Positions 42,273-51,064 of a stretch of DNA of 64,000 bases are shown here, in pieces (the first letter of the stretch is position 1; each line of letters starts with the position of its first letter). The notes under the pieces were generated by a model. It worked only from the letters and a program-made list of their open reading frames with translations, did not search any database and was not told the DNA's origin. Source of the DNA: Fusibacter ferrireducens. Its GTDB lineage: Bacteria; Bacillota; Clostridia; Peptostreptococcales; Acidaminobacteraceae. The translations under genes and the position numbers were made by a program. The stretch spans positions 62,001-126,000 of the forward strand of contig NZ_JADKNH010000003.1 of NCBI RefSeq assembly GCF_015352425.1. The letters run 5' to 3'.

Positions 42273-42310
42273 AAATATAGAATGTGCCAGAAATTTAATA
42301 GGAGGTTGTA

Positions 42311-43231
42311 ATGGAAAAAACAGCTTTAAGGAATGCAATTGAGAATAATCGAGATGTGACAAAGCTTGGGGAAGTGGCATCCTATATTCCAGAGCTCGCA
42401 AAAGGGAATAGAGATGCGCTTGGGGCATGTATCTTTGATACAGGCGGGAATTTGCTTTTAGAAGGGGATTATGAGACAAAATTTACGATCCAGAGTGTTT
42501 CAAAAGTGATAACGCTCATATGTGCTTTGATAGATAATGGCAAGGAAATCGTATTTTCTAAGGTGGGTAATGAACCCTCCTCTGATCCATTCAATTCACT
42601 CTTAAAACTTGAAATTGAAGAAAATCACAAGCCGCTTAATCCATTTATCAATGCAGGTGCCATTGTATGCACTTCTCTTGTGGCAGGGGATAATGGCATA
42701 GAAAAATTCACTAGAATTTTGAATATGATTCGAAAATTGGCTAATAACGAGAACATAGAAGTCAATTATCCTGTTTTTAGATCTGAAAAGTTAACGGGCA
42801 ATACGAATCGTGCAATAGCATATTTTCTTAAAGGTGCTGGAATCATTGAGAAAGATGTAGAGGATATTTTAGATACTTACTTCAAGTGTTGCTCTATCGA
42901 GGTGGATGTTGAAGACATTGCGAGAATAGCCTCTGTAATTGCCAATAATGGCATTGCGCCGTGGTCAAAAGAGATGCTCATTCCCAAAGAGGTCAACCGT
43001 ATCGTCAAGGCAACGATGTCCACTTGCGGGTTATATGATTCATCAGGAAAATTTTCTGTGGATGTGGGGATTCCTGCTAAAAGTGGTGTAGGTGGCTGTA
43101 TCATGGCAGTTGTGCCGAATCGCATGGGCATAGCAGTTGTGGGACCATCACTTGACAAACACGGGAACAGTGTTGCAGGTATTAAGGTGATGGAGTCGCT
43201 TTCCAGAGCACTTGAACTGAGCATCTTCTGA
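42311..43231 (+). CDS. glsA: Glutaminase A
   Basis: 306 residues, the usual length of the beta-lactamase-fold glutaminases. Catalytic S-x-x-K is Ser62-Lys65 in TIQSVSKVITL; NPFINAGAIV, NRAIAYFLKGAGI, and C-terminal PAKSGVGGCIMAVVPNRMGIAVVGP are family signatures. It hydrolyses glutamine to glutamate and ammonia in the cytoplasm. A sigma-54 promoter and an NtrC-type activator upstream, and a symporter 49 bases downstream, indicate regulated use of imported glutamine as nitrogen or energy source, or acid tolerance. Confidence 0.94.
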   Translation: MEKTALRNAIENNRDVTKLGEVASYIPELAKGNRDALGACIFDTGGNLLLEGDYETKFTIQSVSKVITLICALIDNGKEIVFSKVGNEPSSDPFNSLLKLEIEENHKPLNPFINAGAIVCTSLVAGDNGIEKFTRILNMIRKLANNENIEVNYPVFRSEKLTGNTNRAIAYFLKGAGIIEKDVEDILDTYFKCCSIEVDVEDIARIASVIANNGIAPWSKEMLIPKEVNRIVKATMSTCGLYDSSGKFSVDVGIPAKSGVGGCIMAVVPNRMGIAVVGPSLDKHGNSVAGIKVMESLSRALELSIF

Positions 43232-43280
43232 TGTGAAATCAAACACAGTACATTATAAATAAAAAAAGGGGAATAATACA

Positions 43281-44738
43281 ATGTTGGATTTTATCAATGA
43301 TTTTATATCGTTTAGCAACAATATACTTTGGTCATATGTTTTAATATTTTTACTTATTGCAGTGGGGACCTATTTCACAATATATCTTAAATTTGCACAG
43401 TTTAGATTTTTTGCAGATACCTTTAAGATTTTGGGTGGCGGAGATAAGGCGTCTAAAGAAAAGGGTAAATCGAGTGTTTCCTCATTTCAAGCATTTTGTT
43501 TAAGTGTTGCTTCTCATGTGGGGACGGGTAACTTAGCAGGTGTTGCCATAGCAGTTACAACGGGTGGACCCGGTGCGATTTTCTGGATGTGGGTGATTGC
43601 ACTTTTGGGTTCAGCATCAAGTTTTGTAGAAAATACTTTAGCACAAGTTTATAAAGTTAAAGATCATAATGGCTTTAGGGGTGGACCGGCATACTATATG
43701 GAGAAAGCCCTTGGCAAGAGAAATTTAGGCATTATATTTTCCATATTAATCACGGTTTCATTTGGTCTTGTATTTAACTCAGTGCAGGCAAATACGATTA
43801 TTTCATCATTTGAAGGTGCGTTTGGTTTAGAAAAAATATGGGGCGCAGGTATTTTAGTTCTATTGACGACTTTGGTTATCTTCGGCGGCATCAGCCGGAT
43901 TGCAAAAGTGACAGAAGTCATTGTACCTGTTATGGCAGTTGCTTATGTATTAGTGGCCTTTTTCGTCGTTTTTAAGAACATTACAGAATTGCCCCATGTG
44001 TTTAAAATGATTTTCGAAGGTGCTTTTGGACTTAAACAAGTTGCTGGTGGCGGTCTAGGTGCAACGATTATGATGGGGATTAAAAGAGGCTTATTTTCAA
44101 ATGAAGCCGGTATGGGGAGTGCGCCTAATGCGGCGGCAACTGCTGAGGTAAGTCATCCTGTAAAGCAAGCGATTATGCAAGTATTTGGCGTTTTCCTAGA
44201 TACAATTGTAATCTGTAGTTCAACTGCTTTCATCATATTCGTTTCTGATATTCCAGAAAGTGCTGGTCTCACAGGGATACAATTAACTCAGGGGGCTTTG
44301 ACTTCACAAGTAGGTGCTTGGGGCAATATCTTTATTGCAGTTTGCATATTCTTATTTGCCTTTAGTTCTATACTGGGGAATTACTACTACGGAGAATCTA
44401 ATATTGAGTTTGTAAATGGGAGTAAAACACTCTTAACCGTATTCAGATTTGCCGTACTCGGCATGATTTTATGGGGATCAATGTCTTCACTGGATATCGT
44501 TTGGAGCATGGCGGATCTGTTTATGGGATTGATGGCCATTATGAATCTGCTGGTTATTTTCAAGCTTAGAAAAGTGGTTTCAAAAGTTGTTGCAGATTAT
44601 GTTGCACAGAAAAGAGCAGGCAAAGAGCCTGTCTTCAATTCAAAATCTATCGAAGGTCTTTTTAATGTAGAGTGTTGGGGCGATGAGCAATCTGAAACAA
44701 GAGCAAATAATAATGCTAAAGAGAAGCGAGTAGCTTAA
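43281..44738 (+). CDS. AGCS-family sodium:amino acid (alanine/glycine/glutamine) symporter
   Basis: 485 residues, about ten or eleven membrane helices. AGCS signatures: FQAFCLSVASHVGTGNLAGVAIA, GGPGAIFWMWVIALLGSASSF, and GIKRGLFSNEAGMGSAPNAAA. Imports a small neutral amino acid with Na+. As second gene after glutaminase under a sigma-54 promoter, glutamine is a plausible substrate, although alanine or glycine are the usual ones. The C-terminal tail is long and polar. Confidence 0.92.
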   Translation: MLDFINDFISFSNNILWSYVLIFLLIAVGTYFTIYLKFAQFRFFADTFKILGGGDKASKEKGKSSVSSFQAFCLSVASHVGTGNLAGVAIAVTTGGPGAIFWMWVIALLGSASSFVENTLAQVYKVKDHNGFRGGPAYYMEKALGKRNLGIIFSILITVSFGLVFNSVQANTIISSFEGAFGLEKIWGAGILVLLTTLVIFGGISRIAKVTEVIVPVMAVAYVLVAFFVVFKNITELPHVFKMIFEGAFGLKQVAGGGLGATIMMGIKRGLFSNEAGMGSAPNAAATAEVSHPVKQAIMQVFGVFLDTIVICSSTAFIIFVSDIPESAGLTGIQLTQGALTSQVGAWGNIFIAVCIFLFAFSSILGNYYYGESNIEFVNGSKTLLTVFRFAVLGMILWGSMSSLDIVWSMADLFMGLMAIMNLLVIFKLRKVVSKVVADYVAQKRAGKEPVFNSKSIEGLFNVECWGDEQSETRANNNAKEKRVA

Positions 44739-44762
44739 ACAGAGTTTATAGATTAATCGTTC

Positions 44763-44802
44763 AAAAAACTGATCTCATGCGTGATTTGAGATCAGGTTTT
44801 TT
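44763..44802. terminator. Bidirectional terminator between symporter and PadR operon
   Basis: CTGATCTCA (44769-44777) pairs perfectly with TGAGATCAG (44787-44795), flanked by A-run and T-run on opposite sides. It overlaps the last codons of the convergent membrane-protein gene. Confidence 0.75.
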
Positions 44803-45437
44803 ATGTCTACATATTGAGCCTCTTCAATTTTGAGTCTCGCAAAACCGTCAATAGAATTGATATCTAAATAGTAACCGCCTTTTATAAGTTCGATAAATTG
44901 GTATTTTTTGATGTGTTCATAAGCGATTAATGTGTTTCCATTCACGATGAGTGTCTTGGAAGTGAAGAAACAGGCTGAAGTGTCCAGTTGATTTAATGAC
45001 CAAATAATGGGGACGGTAAAAAATAGATGTATTGTCCCTAAAAGGATAACGAGGAGTAGGTTTGACAATAATTCATAGTAAATAAATGAAATGACAACGA
45101 GTAATACTAAACTATAAATGCTTAATAAAGCTTTATAGCTCCATATGTTGCCTTTGGTAATACCAACAAAATGATCCGCGCGGTGATAAATGAGCTCATT
45201 GCCAACAGTCTGTTCAATTTTTTTCAAGTGCATTTGATGGGCTTTAAATATTTTTTTTATAAAAAAAGTGATGGTCATAATCAATAATGCAATCCACACC
45301 ATCATAATGAAGCGATCGTGCCAAGTTTTTTTATAAAATACAAATACACCTACAATGAGGCATATATTGAGTAGGAAGAAGCGAAACGCTCTTTTTTTAT
45401 AAATCTTACAGGATAACAAATAGTCACTATAGTTCAT
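44775..45437 (-). CDS. Membrane protein with C-terminal PH-like (YcxB-type) region
   Basis: 220 residues. Two pairs of hydrophobic helices (about 18-60 and 100-145), and a C-terminal region (CFFTSKTLIVNGNTLIAYEHIKKYQFIEL) that looks like a short bacterial PH-like beta domain. Its ATG directly follows the stop of the upstream gene, with AAGGGAG read across the junction, so translation is coupled. Not recognised more precisely. Third gene of the padR operon. Confidence 0.6.
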   Translation of the reverse strand: MNYSDYLLSCKIYKKRAFRFFLLNICLIVGVFVFYKKTWHDRFIMMVWIALLIMTITFFIKKIFKAHQMHLKKIEQTVGNELIYHRADHFVGITKGNIWSYKALLSIYSLVLLVVISFIYYELLSNLLLVILLGTIHLFFTVPIIWSLNQLDTSACFFTSKTLIVNGNTLIAYEHIKKYQFIELIKGGYYLDINSIDGFARLKIEEAQYVDIKNLISNHA

Positions 45438-46424
45438 TTATACACGCTCCCTTAAAATAGAGATGACTTGGTGGTATTGGTTGGCGTTGACATCGATGCT
45501 TTTTTTTATGGTCATTGGAGTCGCTTTATTGTTATTGGATAATTTATGGATATGTTCAATGATGAGTTTATAGTGTTTTTCATTTGAGGCCATATAATCT
45601 CTAGACCAAGAGACCCGGTCTATTGCGGTCCAAGAGAAAAATCTATTTTTTATGACAATGCCATCTTCCAGGATTAAATACTTGGGAATTCTATATTTTT
45701 CACTGTGGATGAATAACCAAATCGAAAATGCAATTATGGCAATGAAGCCAATTATGAAGAAAATATTGTTACCTTCGTAGGCAAAGATAACCATAAAGAC
45801 TAAAACAATAGGGAGAAAGAAGATCGAAATAAAAAAGTATTCCCATGGAAAACGTTTTTTATAGGCCCATAATACCAATAGGGGATCTTGTGAAATTTTA
45901 AGTTGATGCACAGGAATACCATTCATCCCAGAGAGACCTTGTGATTGGAAATTGAAATAGAACAGCATCGGGAAATATAGACAATTGAATAACAAGCTCC
46001 ACAAATCACCAAGAGATCGGGGTTCATCTACTCTAGGTTCTGTAGAAGCACCAGAAAAAAACATGACAGCTCCAAGTGTGGCAAGTATGAGAATGGATGC
46101 CAGTACTTTTAAGCCAATCCGTAGAAATTTTCTGCGTTTCATGCCCTCATAATCCGTAAAGCTGTAACCAATTTCAGTAGGATCACCCATTTGGAGCAAT
46201 GCTTTTCGAATAGAGGCTTCCTTGTAGTGTCCAGCAGCCATATAATCTTCTGTGAGACTGAACAAGTGATCTAGAAGTTCATCTTTTATGACTTTGCCCT
46301 CATCTTCTGTATAAACTTGATCCAGTACCTTTTGTATAAAAGCAATCACGCTCTTGTGATTTGTAATATCGGTCATCTGAAGTTGATCTTCAGTGGATTT
46401 AACTTCCGCTGTACTTTTTATCAT
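45438..46424 (-). CDS. Membrane protein with HAAS / permease-prefix N-terminal domain
   Basis: 328 residues. Residues about 20-85 form the helical HAAS-type (DUF1700/permease prefix) domain: VIKDELLDHLFSLTEDYMAAGHYKEASIRKAL with QMGDPTEIG. Four membrane helices follow, then a C-terminal PH-like region (IPKYLILEDGIVIKNRFFSWTAIDRVSWS). Proteins with this prefix commonly sit next to PadR regulators and take part in cell-envelope responses. GGGAGAT precedes the ATG. Confidence 0.7.
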   Translation of the reverse strand: MIKSTAEVKSTEDQLQMTDITNHKSVIAFIQKVLDQVYTEDEGKVIKDELLDHLFSLTEDYMAAGHYKEASIRKALLQMGDPTEIGYSFTDYEGMKRRKFLRIGLKVLASILILATLGAVMFFSGASTEPRVDEPRSLGDLWSLLFNCLYFPMLFYFNFQSQGLSGMNGIPVHQLKISQDPLLVLWAYKKRFPWEYFFISIFFLPIVLVFMVIFAYEGNNIFFIIGFIAIIAFSIWLFIHSEKYRIPKYLILEDGIVIKNRFFSWTAIDRVSWSRDYMASNEKHYKLIIEHIHKLSNNNKATPMTIKKSIDVNANQYHQVISILRERV

Positions 46425-46438
46425 GACTTATCTCCCAG

Positions 46439-46753
46439 TTACTCCATTAATAATTTCATAGCAACAGTGAAATCTTGCCATTCACTTTGCCTTTCATTCA
46501 AATTTTTCCTACCTTTATCGGTAATTTTATAGTATTTTCGTTTTCGGCCCTCAATACTGTCCCAATAAGATTCAATGTGTTCTTTCTTTTCTAAGGCATG
46601 TAAAATTGGATACAAGGTACCTTCTTTGAGTGAAAAAACGCCATTTGACATGATTTCAAAATGTTTAATCATGCCATAGCCATACATTGGCTGACGATCA
46701 AGCGCTTTGAGAATCATCATATCGGTGGTGCCCTTAAGAAGTTCTTTGTTCAT
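46439..46753 (-). CDS. PadR-family transcriptional regulator
   Basis: 104 residues from the ATG at 46753, with AAAGGAG six bases upstream; an open frame reaches 46789 without a site. PadR winged helix: MMILKALDRQPMYGYGMIK, LKEGTLYPILHALEKKEHI, and the wing EGRKRKYYKITDKGRKNL. First gene of an operon with two membrane proteins, divergent from oleate hydratase. Confidence 0.88.
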   Translation of the reverse strand: MNKELLKGTTDMMILKALDRQPMYGYGMIKHFEIMSNGVFSLKEGTLYPILHALEKKEHIESYWDSIEGRKRKYYKITDKGRKNLNERQSEWQDFTVAMKLLME

Positions 46754-46865
46754 GGAATGCTCCTTTCTCAGGGATACATAGTGACTCAATGCATCGGATT
46801 ACTAGGTATTACTATAACAGATGAAGAAGTGATATTCAAGTCGAAATTATACATTTGATCCTAAA

Positions 46866-46882
46866 TGTCTAATTTCTAGACA
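46866..46882. promoter_or_regulatory. Perfect inverted repeat between padR and ohyA
   Basis: TGTCTA-ATTTC-TAGACA, a perfect 6-5-6 palindrome in the divergent region; candidate regulator site. Confidence 0.45.
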
Positions 46883-46935
46883 CATGTCCACTTTTGTCGG
46901 TTGTGTGGCACATCTTGGAGTGGTAGATTTTAAGT

Positions 46936-46965
46936 ATGGAAACAGTCCATATGGCAACAGTCCAT
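46936..46965 (+). promoter_or_regulatory. Tandem palindromic 15-mers upstream of oleate hydratase
   Basis: ATGGAAACAGTCCAT is followed directly by ATGGCAACAGTCCAT (one mismatch). Each unit is itself an inverted repeat (ATGGA/TCCAT around AACAG). They lie 45-75 bases before the ohyA ATG, as a repressor or activator pair would. Confidence 0.55.
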
Positions 46966-47009
46966 GAAGTGATTGAATCCAAAAAATTTATCATTACAAG
47001 GAGGAACTT

Positions 47010-48785
47010 ATGTATTATAGCAGTGGAAATTATGAATCTTTTGCACGTCCATTAAAACCTGAGGGTGTGGATAATAAATCGGCTTATTTAGTGGGTGCTG
47101 GACTTGCCTCTCTATCAGCAGCATGTTTTTTAGTACGTGATGGTCAAATGAAAGGTGAAAATGTTCATATTTTAGAAAAAACAGATTTATCAGGCGGCGC
47201 ATGTGACGGTTATGAATACAATAATTTAGGCTATGTTATGCGTGGCGGTAGAGAAATGGACAATCACTTTGAATGCATGTGGGACTTGATGAAATCCATT
47301 CCTTCTATTGAAACTGAAGGTGTCACAGTCCTAGATGAATACTACTGGCTGAATAAAAGTGATCCCAACTATTCTCTAATGCGTGCAACTATGAATCAAG
47401 GTCAAGATGCACACACAGACGGTAAGTTTAACTTATCGGATAAGGGTGCGATGCAAATCATGAAACTCTTCTTCACACCTGATGAAGTATTAGAGGATAG
47501 ACGTATAGATGAATTCTTTGATGCGGAAGTATTGGACTCGAACTTCTGGATGTACTGGCGCACTATGTTTGCATTCCAAAATTGGCACAGTGCTCTAGAA
47601 ATGAAACTCTATATTAAGCGATTTGTGCATCATATTGGAGGCTTACCTGATTTTAAGGCACTTCGCTTTACAAAATACAATCAATACGAATCTTTAATCT
47701 TGCCAATGGTTAAATACTTAGAAGAACACAATGTTAAGTTCCATTACAATACACAAGTTGTCAATGTGGAGTTCGACATTAGTCCAGATAAAAAAGTAGC
47801 GAAAAAACTGCATTATATCCAAGCGGGCAAAACAGTGGAACAAGATTTAACGGAAAACGATCTCGTCTTTATCACAAACGGTGGTTGCGTTGAAAATGCA
47901 ACATTAGGAGATCAAAATACTCCTGTTAATTATACACCAGAATTAAAAGAAGGCGGCGGCTGGGATATGTGGCGTAAAATAGCGGCACAAGATAAATCCT
48001 TTGGAAATCCAGATAAATTCTGTAGCGCACCAGACCAAACCAACTGGATGTCAGCAACTGTTACAACGCTGGATGATCGCATTCCACCATATGTTGAAAA
48101 AATCTGTCAAAGAGATCCATTCAGCGGTAGAGTGGTAACAGGCGGAATTGTCACTGCAACAGATTCAAACTGGCTCTTGAGTTGGACGTTTAACAGACAG
48201 CCACAGTTTAGAAATCAACCCAAAGATCAATTAGTGGGTTGGATTTACGGCTTATTTAGTGATAAACCGGGCAACTATGTCAAGAAAACAATGCTTGAAT
48301 GTACAGGTAAAGAAATTTGTATGGAATGGCTCTATCACATGGGTGTTCCTGTAGATCAAATCGATGATTTGGCAGAAAAAAGTGCAAACTGTATCCCATG
48401 CATGATGCCTTATATTACAGCATTCTTCATGCCGCGTAAAAAAGGAGATAGACCAGATGTTGTGCCAGAAGGCAGTGTTAACTTTGCATTCTTAGGTCAA
48501 TTTGCTGAAACCAAACGCGATACGATCTTTACGACGGAATACTCTGTCAGAACGGCAATGGAGTCTGTTTATACACTACTTGACATCGACAGAGGCGTTC
48601 CAGAAGTATGGGGCAGTGTCTATGATGTGAGAGATCTTTTAGATGCAACGGTCAAAATAAATGATGGTAAAAAAATTACGGATTTAAATATGACACCTGA
48701 ACAGAGAATGATGTTGGCTGGATTAGTCGGCAAAATTCAAAATACTGATATTATGAAATTGCTTACTCAATACAATGTGATTTAA
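47010..48785 (+). CDS. ohyA: Oleate hydratase (myosin-cross-reactive-antigen family)
   Basis: 591 residues, the family length. FAD-binding GAGLASLSAACFLVRDG (G29-x-G31), then GGACDGYEYNN, GGREMDNHFECMWDL with the conserved acidic residue, and TMFAFQNWHSALEMKLYI. The enzyme adds water across cis-9 double bonds of oleic or linoleic acid, giving hydroxy fatty acids; it is FAD-dependent without net redox change and protects against unsaturated fatty acids. AGGAGGAAC lies close to the ATG. Monocistronic, ending in a strong terminator; operator-like tandem repeats upstream. Confidence 0.94.
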   Translation: MYYSSGNYESFARPLKPEGVDNKSAYLVGAGLASLSAACFLVRDGQMKGENVHILEKTDLSGGACDGYEYNNLGYVMRGGREMDNHFECMWDLMKSIPSIETEGVTVLDEYYWLNKSDPNYSLMRATMNQGQDAHTDGKFNLSDKGAMQIMKLFFTPDEVLEDRRIDEFFDAEVLDSNFWMYWRTMFAFQNWHSALEMKLYIKRFVHHIGGLPDFKALRFTKYNQYESLILPMVKYLEEHNVKFHYNTQVVNVEFDISPDKKVAKKLHYIQAGKTVEQDLTENDLVFITNGGCVENATLGDQNTPVNYTPELKEGGGWDMWRKIAAQDKSFGNPDKFCSAPDQTNWMSATVTTLDDRIPPYVEKICQRDPFSGRVVTGGIVTATDSNWLLSWTFNRQPQFRNQPKDQLVGWIYGLFSDKPGNYVKKTMLECTGKEICMEWLYHMGVPVDQIDDLAEKSANCIPCMMPYITAFFMPRKKGDRPDVVPEGSVNFAFLGQFAETKRDTIFTTEYSVRTAMESVYTLLDIDRGVPEVWGSVYDVRDLLDATVKINDGKKITDLNMTPEQRMMLAGLVGKIQNTDIMKLLTQYNVI

Positions 48786-48841
48786 TTCATAAAATTAAAT
48801 GCATAAAATTAATTCATAAAAGAGGCGCTTAAGTCTCAATG

Positions 48842-48886
48842 AAAAAAGGTCTACCCTAGTCTGTAATCACTGGGGTAGACTTTTTT
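48842..48886 (+). terminator. Intrinsic terminator after ohyA
   Basis: GTCTACCC pairs with GGGTAGAC, extended inward by AGT/ACT, with A-run before and T-run after; could act in both directions. Confidence 0.75.
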
Positions 48887-48949
48887 AAAGCTATAATAAT
48901 GATCAGCAGGCCGTAGAAAGGTTTCATGAGCTCCAAACTAGAATCATAA

Positions 48950-48978
48950 TTGACAAACTGGCTTTAAAAGCATAAAAT
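48950..48978 (+). promoter_or_regulatory. Promoter of the trpS T-box transcript
   Basis: Perfect TTGACA (48950-48955), 17-base spacer, TAAAAT (48973-48978). Confidence 0.75.
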
Positions 48979-49029
48979 AAATGTCAGTAAAATAAAAGCC
49001 AATATAATATTAAAAACCGTTGAGTAAGA

Positions 49030-49255
49030 GAAGTAAACATCAAATTTTGAATTCAAAGAGAGCTATGGCTGGTGAAAATATAGCATTTCAAATTATGTTG
49101 AATGGACTTATGAGGGCAACCCGAAAGCATTGCGAGTAGGCGTTGACGGAAATCCTAACCGTTATAATGGAAGCATATGTTAGTATGTGAAACGATTTAG
49201 TTTAGGTGGCTAAGCAGATGATAGACCTCTGTCCTTTATAGGATGGGGGTTTTTT
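49030..49255 (+). ncRNA. Trp-specific T-box leader of trpS
   Basis: Stem I region contains the AGAGAG-like base, the GGTGAAAA loop (49071-49078) and the specifier context GAA-TGG-AC with the Trp codon TGG at 49103-49105. The T-box side has GTGGC: the UGGN bulge is TGGC at 49207-49210, whose C can pair with the G73 of bacterial tRNA-Trp (GCCA end). It is followed by a terminator (49225-49255: ACCTCTGTCC paired with GGATGGGGGT, all pairs allowing wobble, then T6). Uncharged tRNA-Trp would favour the antiterminator and expression of trpS. The T-box sequence departs somewhat from the textbook AGGGTGGNACCGCG. Confidence 0.8.
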
Positions 49256-49310
49256 GATGTCCTTCATAATCGTGACACAATATCCACAATCATAATTAGG
49301 AGGTTTCAAG

Positions 49311-50303
49311 ATGAAGCGCATTTTAACAGGAGATCGCACAACCGGTAAGTTACACATTGGACATTATGTAGGGAGTTTACAGAACAGAGTGGCACTACAA
49401 GACGCGTATGATACGTTTATCATCTTAGCAGATGTTCAAGCCTTGACCACACACTTTGAAAATCCAGGGCTCATCAATGAGAGCATCTATGACGTCGCTA
49501 TTGATAACTTATCTGTAGGCCTTGATCCAAATAAAATAACATTATTTCAGCAGTCAAGGGTAAAAGCAATAGCGGAACTCACCATATTCTATTCCATGCT
49601 GGTTTCTGTCAATGCACTAAGACATAATCCCACCATCAAAACAGAGGCCAAACAATATGGTTTTGATGACTTGAGCTATGGTTTCTTAGGTTATCCTGTC
49701 AGCCAAGCGGCGGATATGACTTTTTGTAATGCAGATTTAGTCCCTGTGGGTGAAGATCAAGTGCCCCATATTGAACAAGCGAGAAAAATCATAAGGCGGT
49801 TCAATACATTGTATGGCAAAGGCGAGAGCATCATTACTGAACCACGTGAGTTCATCAGTAATACGCCGAGGTTGATTGGGCTAGATGGCAACTCTAAAAT
49901 GGGTAAAAGTCTTGGCAATGCCATCTATTTGTCAGATACAAAAGAGGCAGTCAATCAGAAAATAAAGTTAGCAGTAACCGATAAAAATAGAATTAGCATA
50001 AAGGATAAAGGCAACCCGGATATTTGCACAGTGAGCAAATATCATCAGGTTTTTAACCCAAGTTCATATAATGATATTTGTGAAATGTGCAAAAACGCAA
50101 GTATTGGCTGTGTGGCGTGTAAAAAGCAATTGTCTCAAGCCGTCAACAGCTTACTTGAACCATTTAGGGAGAAACGTGCGTATTATGAATCGCATAGAGA
50201 TGAAGTACGTGCTATAATCGAAACAGGCAGTGAGAAGGCAAACCAAATTGGCAATGAAACCGTTGAACAAGTTAAAAGCGCAATGAGTATTCAGCTGATC
50301 TAG
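49311..50303 (+). CDS. trpS: Tryptophanyl-tRNA synthetase with cysteine cluster
   Basis: 330 residues, class I synthetase. HIGH is intact (residues 15-18 in GKLHIGHYVGS), KMSKS appears as KMGKS (196-200). Near the anticodon-binding part are Cys239, Cys257, Cys260, Cys267 and Cys270; the spacing C-x20-C-x6-C-x2-C closely resembles the C-x22-C-x6-C-x2-C set that holds a [4Fe-4S] cluster in Thermotoga maritima TrpRS. It charges tRNA-Trp. AGGAGGT precedes the ATG, and a Trp T-box lies upstream. Confidence 0.92.
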   Translation: MKRILTGDRTTGKLHIGHYVGSLQNRVALQDAYDTFIILADVQALTTHFENPGLINESIYDVAIDNLSVGLDPNKITLFQQSRVKAIAELTIFYSMLVSVNALRHNPTIKTEAKQYGFDDLSYGFLGYPVSQAADMTFCNADLVPVGEDQVPHIEQARKIIRRFNTLYGKGESIITEPREFISNTPRLIGLDGNSKMGKSLGNAIYLSDTKEAVNQKIKLAVTDKNRISIKDKGNPDICTVSKYHQVFNPSSYNDICEMCKNASIGCVACKKQLSQAVNSLLEPFREKRAYYESHRDEVRAIIETGSEKANQIGNETVEQVKSAMSIQLI

Positions 50304-50452
50304 AATTAATAGACGCTCTCGGATTTTCCTATTTGAAATATGATGCCAATTTGAATAAAATAGAGAGGATATAAAATCTCTACAGAAAGTGTAAAACATT
50401 TCTACCGATGGTGAAGGTATCATCACAAATAACTTGAATTGAGGTGTGTTCA

Positions 50453-51037
50453 ATGAAGCATAATGAGCTAATATATAAATCTCCATATGAGGCATACCCT
50501 CATGTGGAAGCTGAAGAGGTTATCATTCGAAAAATTGTATCCAGTGATCTTGATCGACTTTATGAAATTTATAGCAATGAAAACTTGTTTAGACATTCCC
50601 CTATGATGCTTAAAAAGAATAAAGAGACCGTTGCAAATATGATCGGTCACTTTGAACGAGATTTTAATAAACACAAAATGATCATGCTGGGGATTGCGTT
50701 TAGAAAAACGCCTGACGATTTGGTAGGCACTTTTGAGCTCTTTGACTACAATAAAGTGGTGAACATGATCACTGTGGGTTATAGATTAAATGAGCAATTT
50801 TGGGGGCAGGGCATTGTATCAAAAGCGGTTCAGGCCATGACAGATTATCTTTTCAATTGCATTGGCATCAACCGGATACAAGCTTTTGTAATGCCTGAAA
50901 ACATTAAGTCTCAAAATGTACTCATCAGAAATGGATTCACCGTTGAAGGCACTATTAGGCAAGGGACCGTTTGGAAAGGGCATGGCGTTGTAGACCTTAT
51001 TTTGTTTTCTCGATTGAGAGCCGATGAGTTCGATTGA
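50453..51037 (+). CDS. GNAT acetyltransferase, RimJ/RimL type
   Basis: 194 residues from the ATG at 50453 (GAGGTGTG six bases upstream; a GTG at 50444 would add three). GNAT fold: EEVIIRKIVSSDLDRLYEI at the N-terminus, GYRLNEQFWGQGIVSKAVQAM with the acetyl-CoA loop (Q/R-x-x-G-x-A-like WGQGIVSKA), then RIQAFVMPENIKSQNVLIRNGF and EGTIRQGTVWKGHGVVDL, typical of ribosomal-protein N-acetyltransferase relatives. Acceptor unknown. Confidence 0.82.
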   Translation: MKHNELIYKSPYEAYPHVEAEEVIIRKIVSSDLDRLYEIYSNENLFRHSPMMLKKNKETVANMIGHFERDFNKHKMIMLGIAFRKTPDDLVGTFELFDYNKVVNMITVGYRLNEQFWGQGIVSKAVQAMTDYLFNCIGINRIQAFVMPENIKSQNVLIRNGFTVEGTIRQGTVWKGHGVVDLILFSRLRADEFD

Positions 51038-51064
51038 GAGCAAATGATCTTGAGTGAAAGTCGA

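Noticed and set aside
46905-46925. A sigma-54 promoter upstream of ohyA (TGGCAC followed by TTGG)
   Set aside because: The -12 GC is missing and the spacing to the nearest GG is wrong for a -24/-12 promoter.
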